NCBI RefSeq assembly: GCF_028553805.1
Contig: NZ_CP067140.1
Span: 1,736,001-1,800,000, forward strand
DNA length: 64,000 nucleotides
Direction: 5' to 3'
Source: Paracoccus saliphilus
Lineage (GTDB): Bacteria > Pseudomonadota > Alphaproteobacteria > Rhodobacterales > Rhodobacteraceae
Below, piece by piece: positions 40,359-50,238 of this stretch. Each line of letters opens with the position of its first letter. The first letter of the stretch is position 1. The notes beneath the pieces are model-generated. The model was not told the DNA's origin and did not search any database. It was given only the letters and a program-made list of their open reading frames with translations. The translations under genes and the position numbers were made by a program.

Positions 40359-43106
40359 ATGGCAAAAAAAATGCTGATCGATGCCACCCACGCCGAGGAA
40401 ACTCGGGTGGTCGTGGTCGACGGAACCAAGGTCGAAGAATTTGATTTCGAGACTGTAAACAAGAGGCAAATCTCCGGGAATATCTATTTGGCCAAGGTGA
40501 CGCGGGTCGAACCCTCGTTGCAGGCGGCCTTCGTGGATTACGGCGGAAACCGTCACGGCTTCCTCGCCTTCGCCGAGATTCATCCGGATTACTACCAGAT
40601 CCCCGCGGCTGATCGCGATGCGCTCATCGCCGAGGAACAGGCCTATGCCGAGGCGCAGGAGGCCGAGGAATCCAGCAGAGGCAGCAAGCGGCGCAGGTCG
40701 TCGTCCAAGGCGGCAAAGGCGCAGACCGACGACGAGACCGTCAGCGCCGATGCGCAGGCCGATGACGCCGGAGAGGATAAATCCGCCGGGAACAATCAGG
40801 CGTACGATAACGGGGCCGAGGAAACGGACGCCACCGACAAGGATGAAAGCATCGAGTCGGTCGCCGACGAGGACGTGACCGAGGAAATCCGCGTCACGAA
40901 AAAGCCGCGCCCGCGCCGATACAAGATCCAGGAGGTCGTCAAGGTCCGCCAGATCATGCTGGTGCAGGTGGTCAAGGAAGAACGCGGCAACAAGGGTGCC
41001 GCGCTGACGACCTATCTGTCGCTGGCGGGCCGGTACTGCGTGCTGATGCCCAATACCGCCCGTGGCGGCGGGATCAGCCGCAAGATCACCAATGCCGCCG
41101 ACCGCAAGAAGCTGAAGGATATCGCCGGAGAGCTCTCGGTGCCCAAGGGCGCCGGGCTGATCATCCGCACTGCCGGCAGCCAGCGCACCCGGACCGAGAT
41201 CAAGCGCGACTATGAATACCTCCTGCGCCTGTGGGAGCAGATCCGCGAGGTGACCTTCAAATCCGTCGCCCCCGCGCCAATCTATGAGGAAGGCGATCTG
41301 ATCAAGCGCTCGATCCGCGATCTCTACAGCAAGGAGATCGACGAGGTGCTGGTCGAGGGCGAGCGTGGCTATCGCGTGGCCAAGGACTTCATGAAGATGA
41401 TCATGCCGTCCCATGCCCGCAACGTGAAGCATTACGCGGATTCCATGCCGCTTTACGCCCGCTACCAGGTGGAAAGCTATCTCGGCGGCATGTTCAACCC
41501 GGTCGTACAGCTCAAATCCGGCGGCTATATCGTCATCGGCGTGACCGAGGCGCTGGTCGCCATCGATGTGAACTCGGGCCGGGCGACGAAGGAAGGCTCG
41601 ATCGAGGACACGGCACTCAAGACCAATCTCGAAGCCGCCGACGAGGTGGCGCGGCAGTTGCGCCTGCGCGACCTTGCCGGGCTGATCGTGATCGACTTCA
41701 TCGACATGGACGAGCGCAAGAACAACTCGGCCGTCGAGAAGCGTCTGAAGGACAAGCTGAAATCCGACCGGGCACGAATCCAGGTGGGCCGCATCTCGGG
41801 CTTTGGCCTGATGGAGATGAGCCGTCAGCGCCTGCGCCCCGGGATGCTGGAATCGACCACACAGCCTTGTGCACATTGCCACGGCACCGGGTTGATCCGT
41901 TCGGATGACAGCCTTGCGCTGACCATCCTGCGCGCCATCGAGGAAGAGGGCACGCGCAAGCGCTCACGCGAGGTGCTGGTGAAGGCGCCGGTCTCGGTGG
42001 CGAATTTCCTGATGAATATCAAGCGCGAGCATATCGCCGGGATCGAGGTGCGTTACGGGCTGTCGGTCCGGGTCGAGGCCGATCCGGCGCTGATCTCGCC
42101 CGATTACGCGATCGAGAAGTTCAAGACCGCCACCCGGCTGATTGCCGAAGCTCCCCACGCCGCCCTGTCGGTCGATGCCGAGCTGATGGCCAGCATCGAT
42201 GACGAGGATGAGGGTGAGGTCGAGGATCGGGCAAAACCCGAAGATCATCTGGACAAAGCCGAAGACAAGGACAGATCCGAGGAACGTAGCGGCACCCGCT
42301 CGTCTGCCGAGGACGAGTCTGGCGAGGGTGGCCGCTCGCGCCGCCGCCGCCGCCGCCGCCGCCGGAAAAGCGGCGATGGCGCGGACAGCAATGGGCAGGA
42401 CATGCCGATGGACGATGTTTCGTCATCCGGTGAGGCCCAGTCCGAACCGGCGCAGGCCAAACCGGCCGAGGGCGAAGCCGATCAAGTCGTGGCCGAGGCC
42501 TCTGCCGATGCCGAACGTGAAGCGACCGGCCCTGATGCGGAAGCCGCCGAGGAAAAACCCGCCCGGCGGACCCGTTCGCGTTCGCGGAGCCGCAAAAAGA
42601 GCGATGAGGTGACGGCGCCCACGTCCGAGCCCTTGCCAGAGGTAGTCGATTTACGCGATCAGCCCGAGGATTCGCGCGCCGAGGAATTCCCCGAGGCAAC
42701 GGTTCGTCGCAGAAGCCGGTCACGGAAATCGGCGGAACCGGCAGCCGCTACTGCAGAGGGAACCGCAACCGATCCGGCACTGGCAGCCGAGGCCGAGTCC
42801 CCCCCCCAGGCCGAAGAGCTGCAAGAGGCTGTCGCAACGGCAGAACCCGTGGCTGACGCCGTGGTGGCGGTCGAGGAGGACAACCGGAAACCTGCCCCAG
42901 AGGCTTCGGAGGCCGAAGCTGAATCCGTCACCCCGGAGCCGGAACCCGTGACCCCGACCGCCGAAACACCTGCCGCTGCGGAAGAGCCCGAGAAGACTCC
43001 GGCGGAACCGGTCGCCGAGACCCCGTCGCAAGAGACCGAACTGGCCGAGACCGCCGAGGAACCCGCCCGGCCCAAGCGGCGCGGCTGGTGGTCTTTCGGC
43101 AGCTAA
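40359..43106 (+). CDS. rne: Ribonuclease E
   Basis: Endoribonuclease that initiates mRNA decay and matures rRNA and tRNA, the scaffold of the degradosome. The 915-residue protein begins MAKKMLIDATHAEETRVV. Its S1 domain is interrupted at about residues 95-190 by an acidic, low-complexity insert, as in other alphaproteobacteria. The catalytic core has AIDVNSGRATKEG and DFIDMDERKN; the zinc-link is CAHCHGTG. From about residue 620 the tail is disordered, with acidic stretches alternating with Arg-rich blocks (RSRRRRRRRRR-type), and it ends RRGWWSFGS, a likely membrane- or partner-binding tail. Confidence 0.96.
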   Translation: MAKKMLIDATHAEETRVVVVDGTKVEEFDFETVNKRQISGNIYLAKVTRVEPSLQAAFVDYGGNRHGFLAFAEIHPDYYQIPAADRDALIAEEQAYAEAQEAEESSRGSKRRRSSSKAAKAQTDDETVSADAQADDAGEDKSAGNNQAYDNGAEETDATDKDESIESVADEDVTEEIRVTKKPRPRRYKIQEVVKVRQIMLVQVVKEERGNKGAALTTYLSLAGRYCVLMPNTARGGGISRKITNAADRKKLKDIAGELSVPKGAGLIIRTAGSQRTRTEIKRDYEYLLRLWEQIREVTFKSVAPAPIYEEGDLIKRSIRDLYSKEIDEVLVEGERGYRVAKDFMKMIMPSHARNVKHYADSMPLYARYQVESYLGGMFNPVVQLKSGGYIVIGVTEALVAIDVNSGRATKEGSIEDTALKTNLEAADEVARQLRLRDLAGLIVIDFIDMDERKNNSAVEKRLKDKLKSDRARIQVGRISGFGLMEMSRQRLRPGMLESTTQPCAHCHGTGLIRSDDSLALTILRAIEEEGTRKRSREVLVKAPVSVANFLMNIKREHIAGIEVRYGLSVRVEADPALISPDYAIEKFKTATRLIAEAPHAALSVDAELMASIDDEDEGEVEDRAKPEDHLDKAEDKDRSEERSGTRSSAEDESGEGGRSRRRRRRRRRKSGDGADSNGQDMPMDDVSSSGEAQSEPAQAKPAEGEADQVVAEASADAEREATGPDAEAAEEKPARRTRSRSRSRKKSDEVTAPTSEPLPEVVDLRDQPEDSRAEEFPEATVRRRSRSRKSAEPAAATAEGTATDPALAAEAESPPQAEELQEAVATAEPVADAVVAVEEDNRKPAPEASEAEAESVTPEPEPVTPTAETPAAAEEPEKTPAEPVAETPSQETELAETAEEPARPKRRGWWSFGS

Positions 43107-43117
43107 GACTGTCTATC

Positions 43118-43150
43118 CCGGGCGCCGGATAAATCCGGCGCCCGGATTCT
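43118..43150 (+). terminator. Intrinsic terminator of rne
   Basis: A perfect 12-bp stem, CCGGGCGCCGGA (43118-43129) with TCCGGCGCCCGG (43134-43145), has a TAAA loop and is followed by ATTCTCTTT. Confidence 0.85.
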
Positions 43151-43264
43151 CTTTGCACCGGTCCGCATCGCAGGAATGCTTATCCGCCGTTTTCGTCGCC
43201 ATTGCACGAAGCTGTGACGAATTGACGGCTTTCGCCGGGCGCAGCATCGTTTAAGGTGCCCGGC

Positions 43265-44008
43265 ATGTTTGGGATCGAACTCGCCACCGCCGCCTTCCTG
43301 CCCGCCGCCTTTGTCGCGTTGCTGGCGGGTTTCCTGTCCTTTCTCTCGCCCTGCGTTCTGCCGATCGTCCCGCCCTATCTGGCCTATATGACCGGGGTAA
43401 ATGTGAACGGATTGAAAACGGGCGAACGCAGCGCCGCGTTGCCGGCACTGTTCTTCGTTCTCGGGCTGTCCACCGTCTTCCTTGTCATGGGCTTCGCGGC
43501 ATCGGCCTTTGGGCGGGCCTTCCTGCAATACCAGGATGTTCTGGCCAAGGCGGCGGGTGTCACGGTGATCGTGATGGGCCTGCATTTCCTGCATGTCTTC
43601 CGCATCCCTATCCTCGATCAGGAAGCCAGGATCGAGGCGGGCAAGCAGGGTGGCGGTGCCTTTGGCGCCTATCTGTTGGGGCTGGCCTTTGCCTTTGGCT
43701 GGACGCCCTGCATCGGGCCACAGCTTGGGATGATCCTGTCGCTCGCCGCGGCGGGGGGCGAGATGTCCCGGGGCACCGGCCTGCTTGCCGTCTATGCGCT
43801 CGGATTGGGTATCCCGTTCCTGCTCGCGGCGATCTTCATCAACCGGGCCATTGGCGTGATGAACCGGATCAAGCCCCATCTGAAGCTGATCGAGCGGGTC
43901 ATGGGCGTGCTGCTGCTGATCGTCGGCACAATGCTTTTGACCGGGGCGTTCTCGGCATTCTCCTACTGGCTTCTGGAAACCTTCCCCGGCCTCGCGCAAT
44001 TGGGCTGA
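43265..44008 (+). CDS. ccdA: Cytochrome c biogenesis protein CcdA (DsbD-like thiol transporter)
   Basis: A 247-residue, six-helix protein that moves reducing equivalents from cytoplasmic thioredoxin to periplasmic CcmG. The two redox cysteines lie in FLSPCVLPIVPPYLAYM and WTPCIGPQLG. It supports the ccm operon at 27 kb. AAGG lies 8 nt before the ATG; a GTG at 43256 is the alternative. Confidence 0.94.
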   Translation: MFGIELATAAFLPAAFVALLAGFLSFLSPCVLPIVPPYLAYMTGVNVNGLKTGERSAALPALFFVLGLSTVFLVMGFAASAFGRAFLQYQDVLAKAAGVTVIVMGLHFLHVFRIPILDQEARIEAGKQGGGAFGAYLLGLAFAFGWTPCIGPQLGMILSLAAAGGEMSRGTGLLAVYALGLGIPFLLAAIFINRAIGVMNRIKPHLKLIERVMGVLLLIVGTMLLTGAFSAFSYWLLETFPGLAQLG

Positions 44009-44044
44009 CGGCTTCGGCGGTCGCGCAGAATCAAAGCCGCAGGT

Positions 44045-44156
44045 TCTTCTTCTTCATGAAAATATCCCGCGGGGGTCGCTGGCTGGAGCGCCACTGGTTC
44101 GAGAGATCTGCCGGCGACGGGGGCGCGCAGCTCCCCGGCCATCGCGGGATGCAACA
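44045..44156 (-). repeat. Dispersed hairpin/GATATTT/GAAGAAG element, long variant (copy 6)
   Basis: On the minus strand it begins 19 bp after the stop of the DMT transporter gene: TTGCATCCCGCGATGG, hairpin CCGGGGAGC...GCCCCCG, the CGCCGG-AGATC-CTCGAACCAGTG block, then ACCCCCGCGGGATATTTTC and ATGAAGAAGAAG. Head and tail match the copies at 18606 and 27759; the middle matches 39791. Confidence 0.75.
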
Positions 44157-44174
44157 AACCCTGCGGCCTCTGTC

Positions 44175-45053
44175 TTATCCCGCGGCCACGACCAGTAGCC
44201 AACCGACACCGATCACGATCAGCGCCATCCCGGCCAATTGCAGCCGTCCGGTCGTCTGGCGCAATATCCGACCCGAGACGATCTGCGCGAAGACTACCTC
44301 GATGAGTGCCAGGGTACGGACATTGGCGGCCGGGGTCAGCGCGAATCCGATGAACCAGAACAGCGAGGCAAAGGCCCCAAGCGCCCCTGCGGCCATCGAG
44401 ACACGCCATTCCCCCATGATCCCGCGCAGGGCGGGCCGGTCGGCGGCAAGCATCCAGATCAGCATAACCGCCGATTGGATCGTCAATGTCAGGACAAGCA
44501 CCGTCAAGGCGTGGATGAAATAGCCGCCCTCGGGCAAGGCGAGCAGGGCCCCGCGAAAACCGATGGCCGAGAGCCCGAACAACGCCCCGGCGGCGATACC
44601 GTTCGCGATCGGCACCAGTCCCGCCCGCGACCATTTCGCGCCCGAGCTCAGCACCACGCCAAGGGTCGCAAGGCCGATGGCACCCAATCGTCCGGCGCCG
44701 AGCGGTTCGGACAGGATCACCGCGCCGATCAGCGCCAGCGTGACCGGTTCGGTCTTCATCAGCGCGGTGGCAACGCCAAAGCTCTGCCCGCGCATGGTCA
44801 GCAGCATGAAGGCGGTGGCGGCGATCTGTGCCCCGGCTCCCATGGCCGTAAACCCGAGAACGGCCGCATTCGGGCAGGGAATCTCGGTGAATGGCGAGAG
44901 TAGCAACAGGAACAGTGCCGCGAAGGGTAGGCCGAAGATGAAACGCACCGAGGTCGCGCCGATGGTTCCGACACGTGCGCCCAGCCCGGCCTGCGCCGCA
45001 TTGCGCCCGGTCTGGGCGACGGCCGCGATCAGCGTGGCCGCGACCCAGATCAT
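44175..45053 (-). CDS. DMT-superfamily (EamA) transporter
   Basis: A 292-residue, ten-helix transporter with two EamA repeats ([25 protein letters not shown] and [21 protein letters not shown]). Substrate unknown. Its start overlaps the hemE stop by 4 nt, so it is the second gene of a hemE unit. It is distinct from the transporter at 37139. Confidence 0.87.
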   Translation of the reverse strand: MIWVAATLIAAVAQTGRNAAQAGLGARVGTIGATSVRFIFGLPFAALFLLLLSPFTEIPCPNAAVLGFTAMGAGAQIAATAFMLLTMRGQSFGVATALMKTEPVTLALIGAVILSEPLGAGRLGAIGLATLGVVLSSGAKWSRAGLVPIANGIAAGALFGLSAIGFRGALLALPEGGYFIHALTVLVLTLTIQSAVMLIWMLAADRPALRGIMGEWRVSMAAGALGAFASLFWFIGFALTPAANVRTLALIEVVFAQIVSGRILRQTTGRLQLAGMALIVIGVGWLLVVAAG

Positions 45054-46078
45054 GCGCTGCGCACCGCCTCGATCATTCGGGCGACATTGTCGGGATCGGC
45101 ATCGGGCGTGATGCCGTGGCCCAGGTTGAACACATGCGGCCCGCCCCGCAGGGCGCGGGTGATGCGCCGGGCCTCTGCCTCCAGTTCCGGGCCGCCCGTG
45201 ACCATATGCCGCGGGTCCAGGTTACCCTGCACGCAGACTTCGGTCTGCACATGCTTGGCTGCCCATTCGGCATTGACCGAATTGTCCAGGGCCACGCAAT
45301 CCGCCCCGGTTGCCTGAGCATAGCCAATATAGCGGTCCCCGGCTTCGCGCGGGAAGGCGATGACGGGAATGCCCGGATGACGCTCTTTCAACGCCGAGAT
45401 GATCCGGCGCGCGGGGGCAATCGCGAAATCGTCGAAATCGGCTCCCTCAAGGCTGCCAGCCCAACTGTCGAACAGCTTGACCACCTCGGCCCCGGCTTCG
45501 ATCTGTGCCGACAGATACAGGATGGTCGCCTCGGTGATACGGTCGACCAGCGCCGAAAAAGCCGCCCGATCCGCCGCCTTGAAGGCATGGGCCGGGCCCT
45601 GGTCCGGCGTGCCGCGCCCGGCGATCATGTAGGTTGCCACGGTCCATGGCGCCCCGGCGAAACCGATCAGCGTGATGTCTCGCGGCAACTCGCCCGCCAG
45701 GATGCGGATGGTCTCATAGATCGGAGAGAGCCGCTCATGGATCGCGTCAGCAGGTTTCAGCGCCTCGACCTCGGCCCGTGTCGTGATGGTGGACAGCCGC
45801 GGTCCCTCGCCGGTGACGAACCACAGATCGGCACCCAGGGCCTGCGGCACCAGAAGGATGTCGGCAAACAGGATCGACGCATCGAAGCCAAAGCGCCGAA
45901 TCGGCTGCAGGGTCACCTCTGCCGCCAGTTCGGGGGAATAGCAGAGTGACAGGAAATCGCCCGCCTTTTCGCGGGTGGCCCGGTATTCGGGCAGGTACCG
46001 TCCGGCCTGACGCATCATCCAGATCGGTGGGGTCGGTAAGGTCTCGCCCGCAAGCGCGCGCAGCAAAAGTTTGGTCAT
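45050..46078 (-). CDS. hemE: Uroporphyrinogen decarboxylase
   Basis: Removes four carboxyl groups from uroporphyrinogen III to give coproporphyrinogen III in heme synthesis. It has 342 residues. The N-terminal signature [19 protein letters not shown] is present, as are [37 protein letters not shown] and [18 protein letters not shown] precedes the ATG at 46078. It is divergent from hemC with only 72 bp between, so both heme genes may share control. Confidence 0.97.
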   Translation of the reverse strand: MTKLLLRALAGETLPTPPIWMMRQAGRYLPEYRATREKAGDFLSLCYSPELAAEVTLQPIRRFGFDASILFADILLVPQALGADLWFVTGEGPRLSTITTRAEVEALKPADAIHERLSPIYETIRILAGELPRDITLIGFAGAPWTVATYMIAGRGTPDQGPAHAFKAADRAAFSALVDRITEATILYLSAQIEAGAEVVKLFDSWAGSLEGADFDDFAIAPARRIISALKERHPGIPVIAFPREAGDRYIGYAQATGADCVALDNSVNAEWAAKHVQTEVCVQGNLDPRHMVTGGPELEAEARRITRALRGGPHVFNLGHGITPDADPDNVARMIEAVRSA

Positions 46079-46150
46079 GAAGCCTCCTGTGCCCTTCATG
46101 GCCAGCAGGCGGGCGTTGTCAAGCGGCCCGCTGCCGGGTAAGCGGGACGC

Positions 46151-47095
46151 ATGATTGAATTGCCCAACCCAACCTCTCCGCTGAAGATCGGCACCCGCGG
46201 CTCGAAACTGGCGCTTGCGCAGGCGCATGAGGCGCGGGCGCGCCTGATGGCTGCGCATGACTTGCCCGTCGACGCCTTCGAGATCGTGGTGATCCGCACC
46301 ACCGGGGATCGCGTGACCGACCGCCCGCTGAAAGAGATCGGCGGCAAGGGGCTGTTCACGAAAGAGATCGAGGATGCGCTGGCGGATGGCGGTATCGACA
46401 TCGCGGTGCATTCGATGAAGGATATGCCGACCGTCCAGCCCGAGGGGATGATTATAGATTGCCTCTTGCCGCGCGAGGATGCGCGCGACGCTTTCGTCAG
46501 CCCGCATGTCTCTTCGATCTCCGAACTGCCCGAGGGGGCGGTGGTCGGCTCGTCCAGCTTGCGGCGGCGCGCGCAACTGGCGCATCGGCGACCCGATCTG
46601 CGGCTGGTCGAGTTCCGGGGAAATGTCCAGACGAGGCTGAAAAAGCTGGAAGACGGCGTGGCCATGGCCAGTTTCCTGGCGATGGCGGGATTGCATCGAC
46701 TGGATATGGTCCATGTCGCCCGCGGCCCCATCGATCCCGCCGAGATGCTGCCTGCCGTCGCGCAGGGCGCCATCGGGATCGAGCGGCGGCTGGATGACGA
46801 GAATGTCGCGGCGATGCTTCGCCCGATCAATGATGTCGAAACAGGGCAGCGGGTCGCGGCGGAACGGGCTTTCCTGGCCCGGCTGGACGGTTCTTGCCAG
46901 ACACCGATCGCGGGTTACGCGGAATTACAGGATGCCCGGCTGTTCCTGCGCGGTGAAATCCTGCGCCCGGATGGCTCGATCGCCCTGTCCGGTTCGCGCG
47001 AGGGTGAGATCGCCGACGGTCCGGCGATGGGCAAGGACCTGGCCGAGGAGCTTTTGACCGATGCGGGGCAGGGGTTCTTTGACCACCTGCCGTAA
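46151..47095 (+). CDS. hemC: Porphobilinogen deaminase (hydroxymethylbilane synthase)
   Basis: Polymerises four porphobilinogens to hydroxymethylbilane. The 314-residue product shows [43 protein letters not shown] and the dipyrromethane cofactor cysteine Cys249 in [13 protein letters not shown]. It is followed by a hairpin and then by the leader of the betaine operon. Confidence 0.97.
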   Translation: MIELPNPTSPLKIGTRGSKLALAQAHEARARLMAAHDLPVDAFEIVVIRTTGDRVTDRPLKEIGGKGLFTKEIEDALADGGIDIAVHSMKDMPTVQPEGMIIDCLLPREDARDAFVSPHVSSISELPEGAVVGSSSLRRRAQLAHRRPDLRLVEFRGNVQTRLKKLEDGVAMASFLAMAGLHRLDMVHVARGPIDPAEMLPAVAQGAIGIERRLDDENVAAMLRPINDVETGQRVAAERAFLARLDGSCQTPIAGYAELQDARLFLRGEILRPDGSIALSGSREGEIADGPAMGKDLAEELLTDAGQGFFDHLP

Positions 47096-47096
47096 A

Positions 47097-47142
47097 CCCG
47101 GCTGACGATTCCCTGAAGCGGATTCATCGAGGGTCAGCCGGG
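47097..47142 (+). terminator. 10-bp hairpin 3' of hemC
   Basis: CCCGGCTGAC (47097-47106) pairs with GTCAGCCGGG (47133-47142) across a 26-nt loop, starting 2 nt after the hemC stop. It has no T-run but is well placed to end hemC transcription. Confidence 0.45.
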
Positions 47143-47375
47143 CAGCGAATCGGCTGTTCGGCCTTGGGGCGTCGAATTTTGCCGGACGTTCCCCGATTAA
47201 TTATGCCAGTTCCGGCCCTGTTCCACACAAACCCGCTTTCAAAGCCGAGTTTCGGCGAAAATCGACCTGTTCGGCCTAACCCTGCCCTGAACGCTCAATT
47301 GTTATGCAAAACGGATTTATTAGGGGGGCGAAATACATAGTTTTTATGAAATTCGCTCACAAGCCTTGAGGTGCA

Positions 47376-47495
47376 GCGCTTTCTTCATGTAGGCATCTCC
47401 TACACGAGAGCGCCCGACAGTGTGGTGCTTAGTTGTCCAAAGTATGTGGTGGTCGCGTCGTGCGCCCTTTGCAGCACAGACCAGACGACCACCGC
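47376..47495 (+). promoter_or_regulatory. Structured leader upstream of the glycine betaine operon (possible cis-acting RNA)
   Basis: Two hairpins precede the methyltransferase start by 87-206 nt. The first nests GTAGG/CCTAC (47389-47403, loop CATCT) inside GCGCT/AGCGC (47376-47380 with 47409-47413). The second is a 10-bp stem, 47446-47455 with 47486-47495 (one G-T pair), with an inner GTGC/GCAC. The sequence does not match a SAM, SAH or glycine riboswitch that I know. The rest of the 486-bp gap shows nothing clear. Confidence 0.45.
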
Positions 47496-47581
47496 TGATC
47501 AGAAACAGTGAGCCTGTACTCGCCGCAAGCCGGGCGAAACGATTCCGGTATGCGGTCACAGCAACGAAGAGAGGAGACGTT

Positions 47582-49270
47582 ATGTCCGATTCGAGTGCGA
47601 TGAACGCGGAGCTTACCCTGACAGATCAGGTATATAGCGGCGATCCGCTGCAGGATCGTGAAACGGATCAGTATCGCAACGAGTATGTGACAACGTTTGT
47701 CGAAAAATGGGACGAGCTGATCGACTGGCGTGCCCGTGCCGAAAGCGAGGGTCAGTTCTTCATCGATGTGCTGCGTGCCCGCGGCAAGGATACCGTCCTC
47801 GATGTGGCGGCCGGAACCGGTTTCCATTCGGTGCGCCTGACCGAGGCCGGATTCAACGTGACATCCGCCGACGGTTCGGCGGCAATGCTCGCCAAGGCCT
47901 TTGACAACGGTCAGGCGCGCGGCCTGATCCTCAAGACCGTGCAGGCCGATTGGCGTTGGCTCAACCGTGACATCCAGGGCAAATACGATGCCATCATCTG
48001 CCTGGGGAACTCCTTTACCCACCTGTATGAAGAACAGGACCGCCGCCGGGCGCTGGCCGAATTCTATGCCGCGCTGAAGCATGACGGCGTCCTGATCATC
48101 GATCAGCGCAATTACGATACCATGCTGGACGAAGGGTTCTCGACCAAGCACAAGTATTATTATTGCGGAGATCAGGTCACGGCGGAGCCGTCGCATATCG
48201 ACGAAGGCCTTGTGCGGATGGTCTACAGCTTCCCCGATGGGGCGGAATACACGCTGAACATGTGTCCGATCCGCAAGAACTATGTCCGTCGCCTGCTGTC
48301 CGAGGCCGGGTTCCAGCGCGTGCGGACCTATGGCGATTTCCAGGAAACCTATGCCGAGAACGATCCGGACTTCTTCGTTCATGTCGCGGAAAAATCGGCG
48401 ATGCACCTGGTGCGCTGGAGCGGTGGCTCATACCAGCCGGGCGAGACCGATGTTCGGGAGATCGCCGAGGACTATTATGACAGCAGCGATGCCGACGCCT
48501 TCTATTCCAATATCTGGGGTGGCGAGGACCTGCATATCGGGCTCTATGACAACACCAAGGACATTCGCACTGCGAGCGACAAGACCATCGACCGCATGGC
48601 GGAGTTGCTCCCCGATCTCGACCAGTCGAGCCGCATTCTCGATATCGGCGCTGGTTACGGCGGTGCGATGCGCAGGGTCAGCAAGGCATATGGCTGCTCG
48701 GCGACCTGCCTGAATATCTCTGAAACGCAGAACGACTATAACCGCTCCAAGACGCGCAATGCAGGTCTCGCCGACAAGATCAATGTCGTGCATGGGGTCT
48801 TCGAGGATATTCCCGAGGAAGGCGCCAGCTTCGACGTGGTCTGGAGCCAGGACGCGATCCTGCATTCGGATCAGCGCGCCAAGGTGTTCGACGAGGTCTG
48901 GCGGGTGCTGAAGCCCGGCGGTTACTTCATCTTCACCGATCCGTGCCAGGCAGACGATGTGCCCCATGGGGTGCTGCAGCCCGTCTATGACCGGCTTCAG
49001 CTCAACAGCCTCGGCTCCTTCCGCTTCTATCGCGAGGTGGCAGAGGTGCGCGGGTTCGAGACGCTGCGTCAGGATGATATGGCTCATCACCTGCGGACCC
49101 ACTACGCCCGGGTGCGCGAGGATCTGATCGCCAATTACGACAAGCTTCGTGAAAACGGCGCTTCGGCCGAATATCTCGACAAGATGGCGGTCGGATTGGA
49201 AAACTGGGTCAAAGCCGCGGATGACGGTCATCTTGCCTGGGGAATCCAGCTGTTCCGCAAGCCTGAGTGA
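47582..49270 (+). CDS. Bifunctional glycine/sarcosine and sarcosine/dimethylglycine N-methyltransferase (fusion)
   Basis: Makes the osmolyte glycine betaine by three SAM-dependent methylations of glycine. The 562-residue protein fuses two class I methyltransferases that are separate genes in Ectothiorhodospira. The N-terminal half resembles GSMT: motif I VLDVAAGTG at 72-80, then QADWRWLNRD and ICLGNSFTHLYEE. The C-terminal half resembles SDMT: motif I ILDIGAGYG at 352-360, then WSQDAILHSD and ADDVPHGVLQPVYDRL. The linker is at about 272-300. GAGAGGAGAC precedes the ATG; an upstream open frame to 47420 runs through the structured leader. It is the first gene of a methyl-cycle operon that regenerates its SAM. 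Confidence 0.93.
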   Translation: MSDSSAMNAELTLTDQVYSGDPLQDRETDQYRNEYVTTFVEKWDELIDWRARAESEGQFFIDVLRARGKDTVLDVAAGTGFHSVRLTEAGFNVTSADGSAAMLAKAFDNGQARGLILKTVQADWRWLNRDIQGKYDAIICLGNSFTHLYEEQDRRRALAEFYAALKHDGVLIIDQRNYDTMLDEGFSTKHKYYYCGDQVTAEPSHIDEGLVRMVYSFPDGAEYTLNMCPIRKNYVRRLLSEAGFQRVRTYGDFQETYAENDPDFFVHVAEKSAMHLVRWSGGSYQPGETDVREIAEDYYDSSDADAFYSNIWGGEDLHIGLYDNTKDIRTASDKTIDRMAELLPDLDQSSRILDIGAGYGGAMRRVSKAYGCSATCLNISETQNDYNRSKTRNAGLADKINVVHGVFEDIPEEGASFDVVWSQDAILHSDQRAKVFDEVWRVLKPGGYFIFTDPCQADDVPHGVLQPVYDRLQLNSLGSFRFYREVAEVRGFETLRQDDMAHHLRTHYARVREDLIANYDKLRENGASAEYLDKMAVGLENWVKAADDGHLAWGIQLFRKPE

Positions 49271-49346
49271 TCGGAAGGGCCGGGCGCGGCCATGCGCCCG
49301 GCCTGATCACCCGTCAGAATTCGCATCAAAACATGGAGCCATTCAT

Positions 49347-50225
49347 ATGGGCGGGCTTGTTCCCGAATATCCCCTGGACGTCTCGTTCGAGCTGTTTCCG
49401 CCGAAGACAGAGCGAGGCATCGAGAATCTCGACCGCACCGTCACCCAGCTTGCCAGTGCCGGTCCTGGCTATTTTTCCGTAACCTATGGCGCGGGCGGCA
49501 CGACTCGTGACCGCACCAGGCATATCGTCGATATGGTGCATCGGCGGACCCGCTTGCCGGTTGCGCATCACCTGACCTGCATCGGGGCCAGCCGTGCCGA
49601 ACTGGATGAGCAGGCGCGGGAGCTGTGGGAGTCGGGAATCCGCAAGATCGTGGCCCTGCGCGGCGACCTGCCGGAAGGTCAGACCCTATCGGAAGACGGC
49701 TACCGCAACGCGGCCGAACTGGTCGAGGGATTGCGTCGCGTGGCGGATTTCGACATCTCCGTCGCCGCCTATCCCGAGGTGCATCCCGAAGCGGCCAGCG
49801 TCGAAAGCGATCTCGATCACCTCAAGCGCAAGATCGATGCGGGCGCGGCTCGGGCGATCACGCAGTATGTTTTTGATACCGACAAGATCCTGCGCTTCGC
49901 TGATCGCGCACGTGCAGCCGGCATCGAGGCGCCGATCGTGGCGGGCATCATGCCGGTGGCCAATTTCGCCAGCATCAAGCGGTTCTCGGAAGGTTGCGGC
50001 GCGTCGATCCCGGAGTGGATGGAGACAATGTTCGCCGGGCTGGACGATGCACCCGACATGCGCGCGATGGTCGCGGCGAGCCTGGCCCACGAGCAGTGCC
50101 GCCGTCTCGCTGCCGAAGGCATCACCGAGTTTCATTTCTATACCCTGAACAAGCCCGATGTGACCCTGTCCATCTGCCGGGCATTAGGGCTGTCCGGGCA
50201 AAGCAGCGCCGATCGGGCTGCGTGA
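49347..50225 (+). CDS. metF: 5,10-methylenetetrahydrofolate reductase
   Basis: A flavoenzyme that makes 5-methyl-THF for methionine synthase. The 292-residue product has the catalytic Glu15 in [29 protein letters not shown], the flavin-site Asp of LRGDLPEG and [10 protein letters not shown] near the end. GGAG lies 8 nt before the chosen ATG; the open frame upstream overlaps the previous gene and is not MetF-like. Within the operon it supplies the methyl groups that end up on betaine. Confidence 0.96.
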   Translation: MGGLVPEYPLDVSFELFPPKTERGIENLDRTVTQLASAGPGYFSVTYGAGGTTRDRTRHIVDMVHRRTRLPVAHHLTCIGASRAELDEQARELWESGIRKIVALRGDLPEGQTLSEDGYRNAAELVEGLRRVADFDISVAAYPEVHPEAASVESDLDHLKRKIDAGAARAITQYVFDTDKILRFADRARAAGIEAPIVAGIMPVANFASIKRFSEGCGASIPEWMETMFAGLDDAPDMRAMVAASLAHEQCRRLAAEGITEFHFYTLNKPDVTLSICRALGLSGQSSADRAA

Positions 50226-50238
50226 AAGGAAGAACAAG

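Noticed and set aside
47096..47581. SAM-II, SAH or glycine riboswitch before the betaine operon
   Set aside because: I looked for the conserved cores of these classes and did not find them. The hairpins are reported only as an unclassified leader.
47420..47581. Upstream extension of the GSMT-SDMT reading frame
   Set aside because: It translates the structured leader, has no similarity to methyltransferases, and a strong ribosome-binding site precedes the ATG at 47582.
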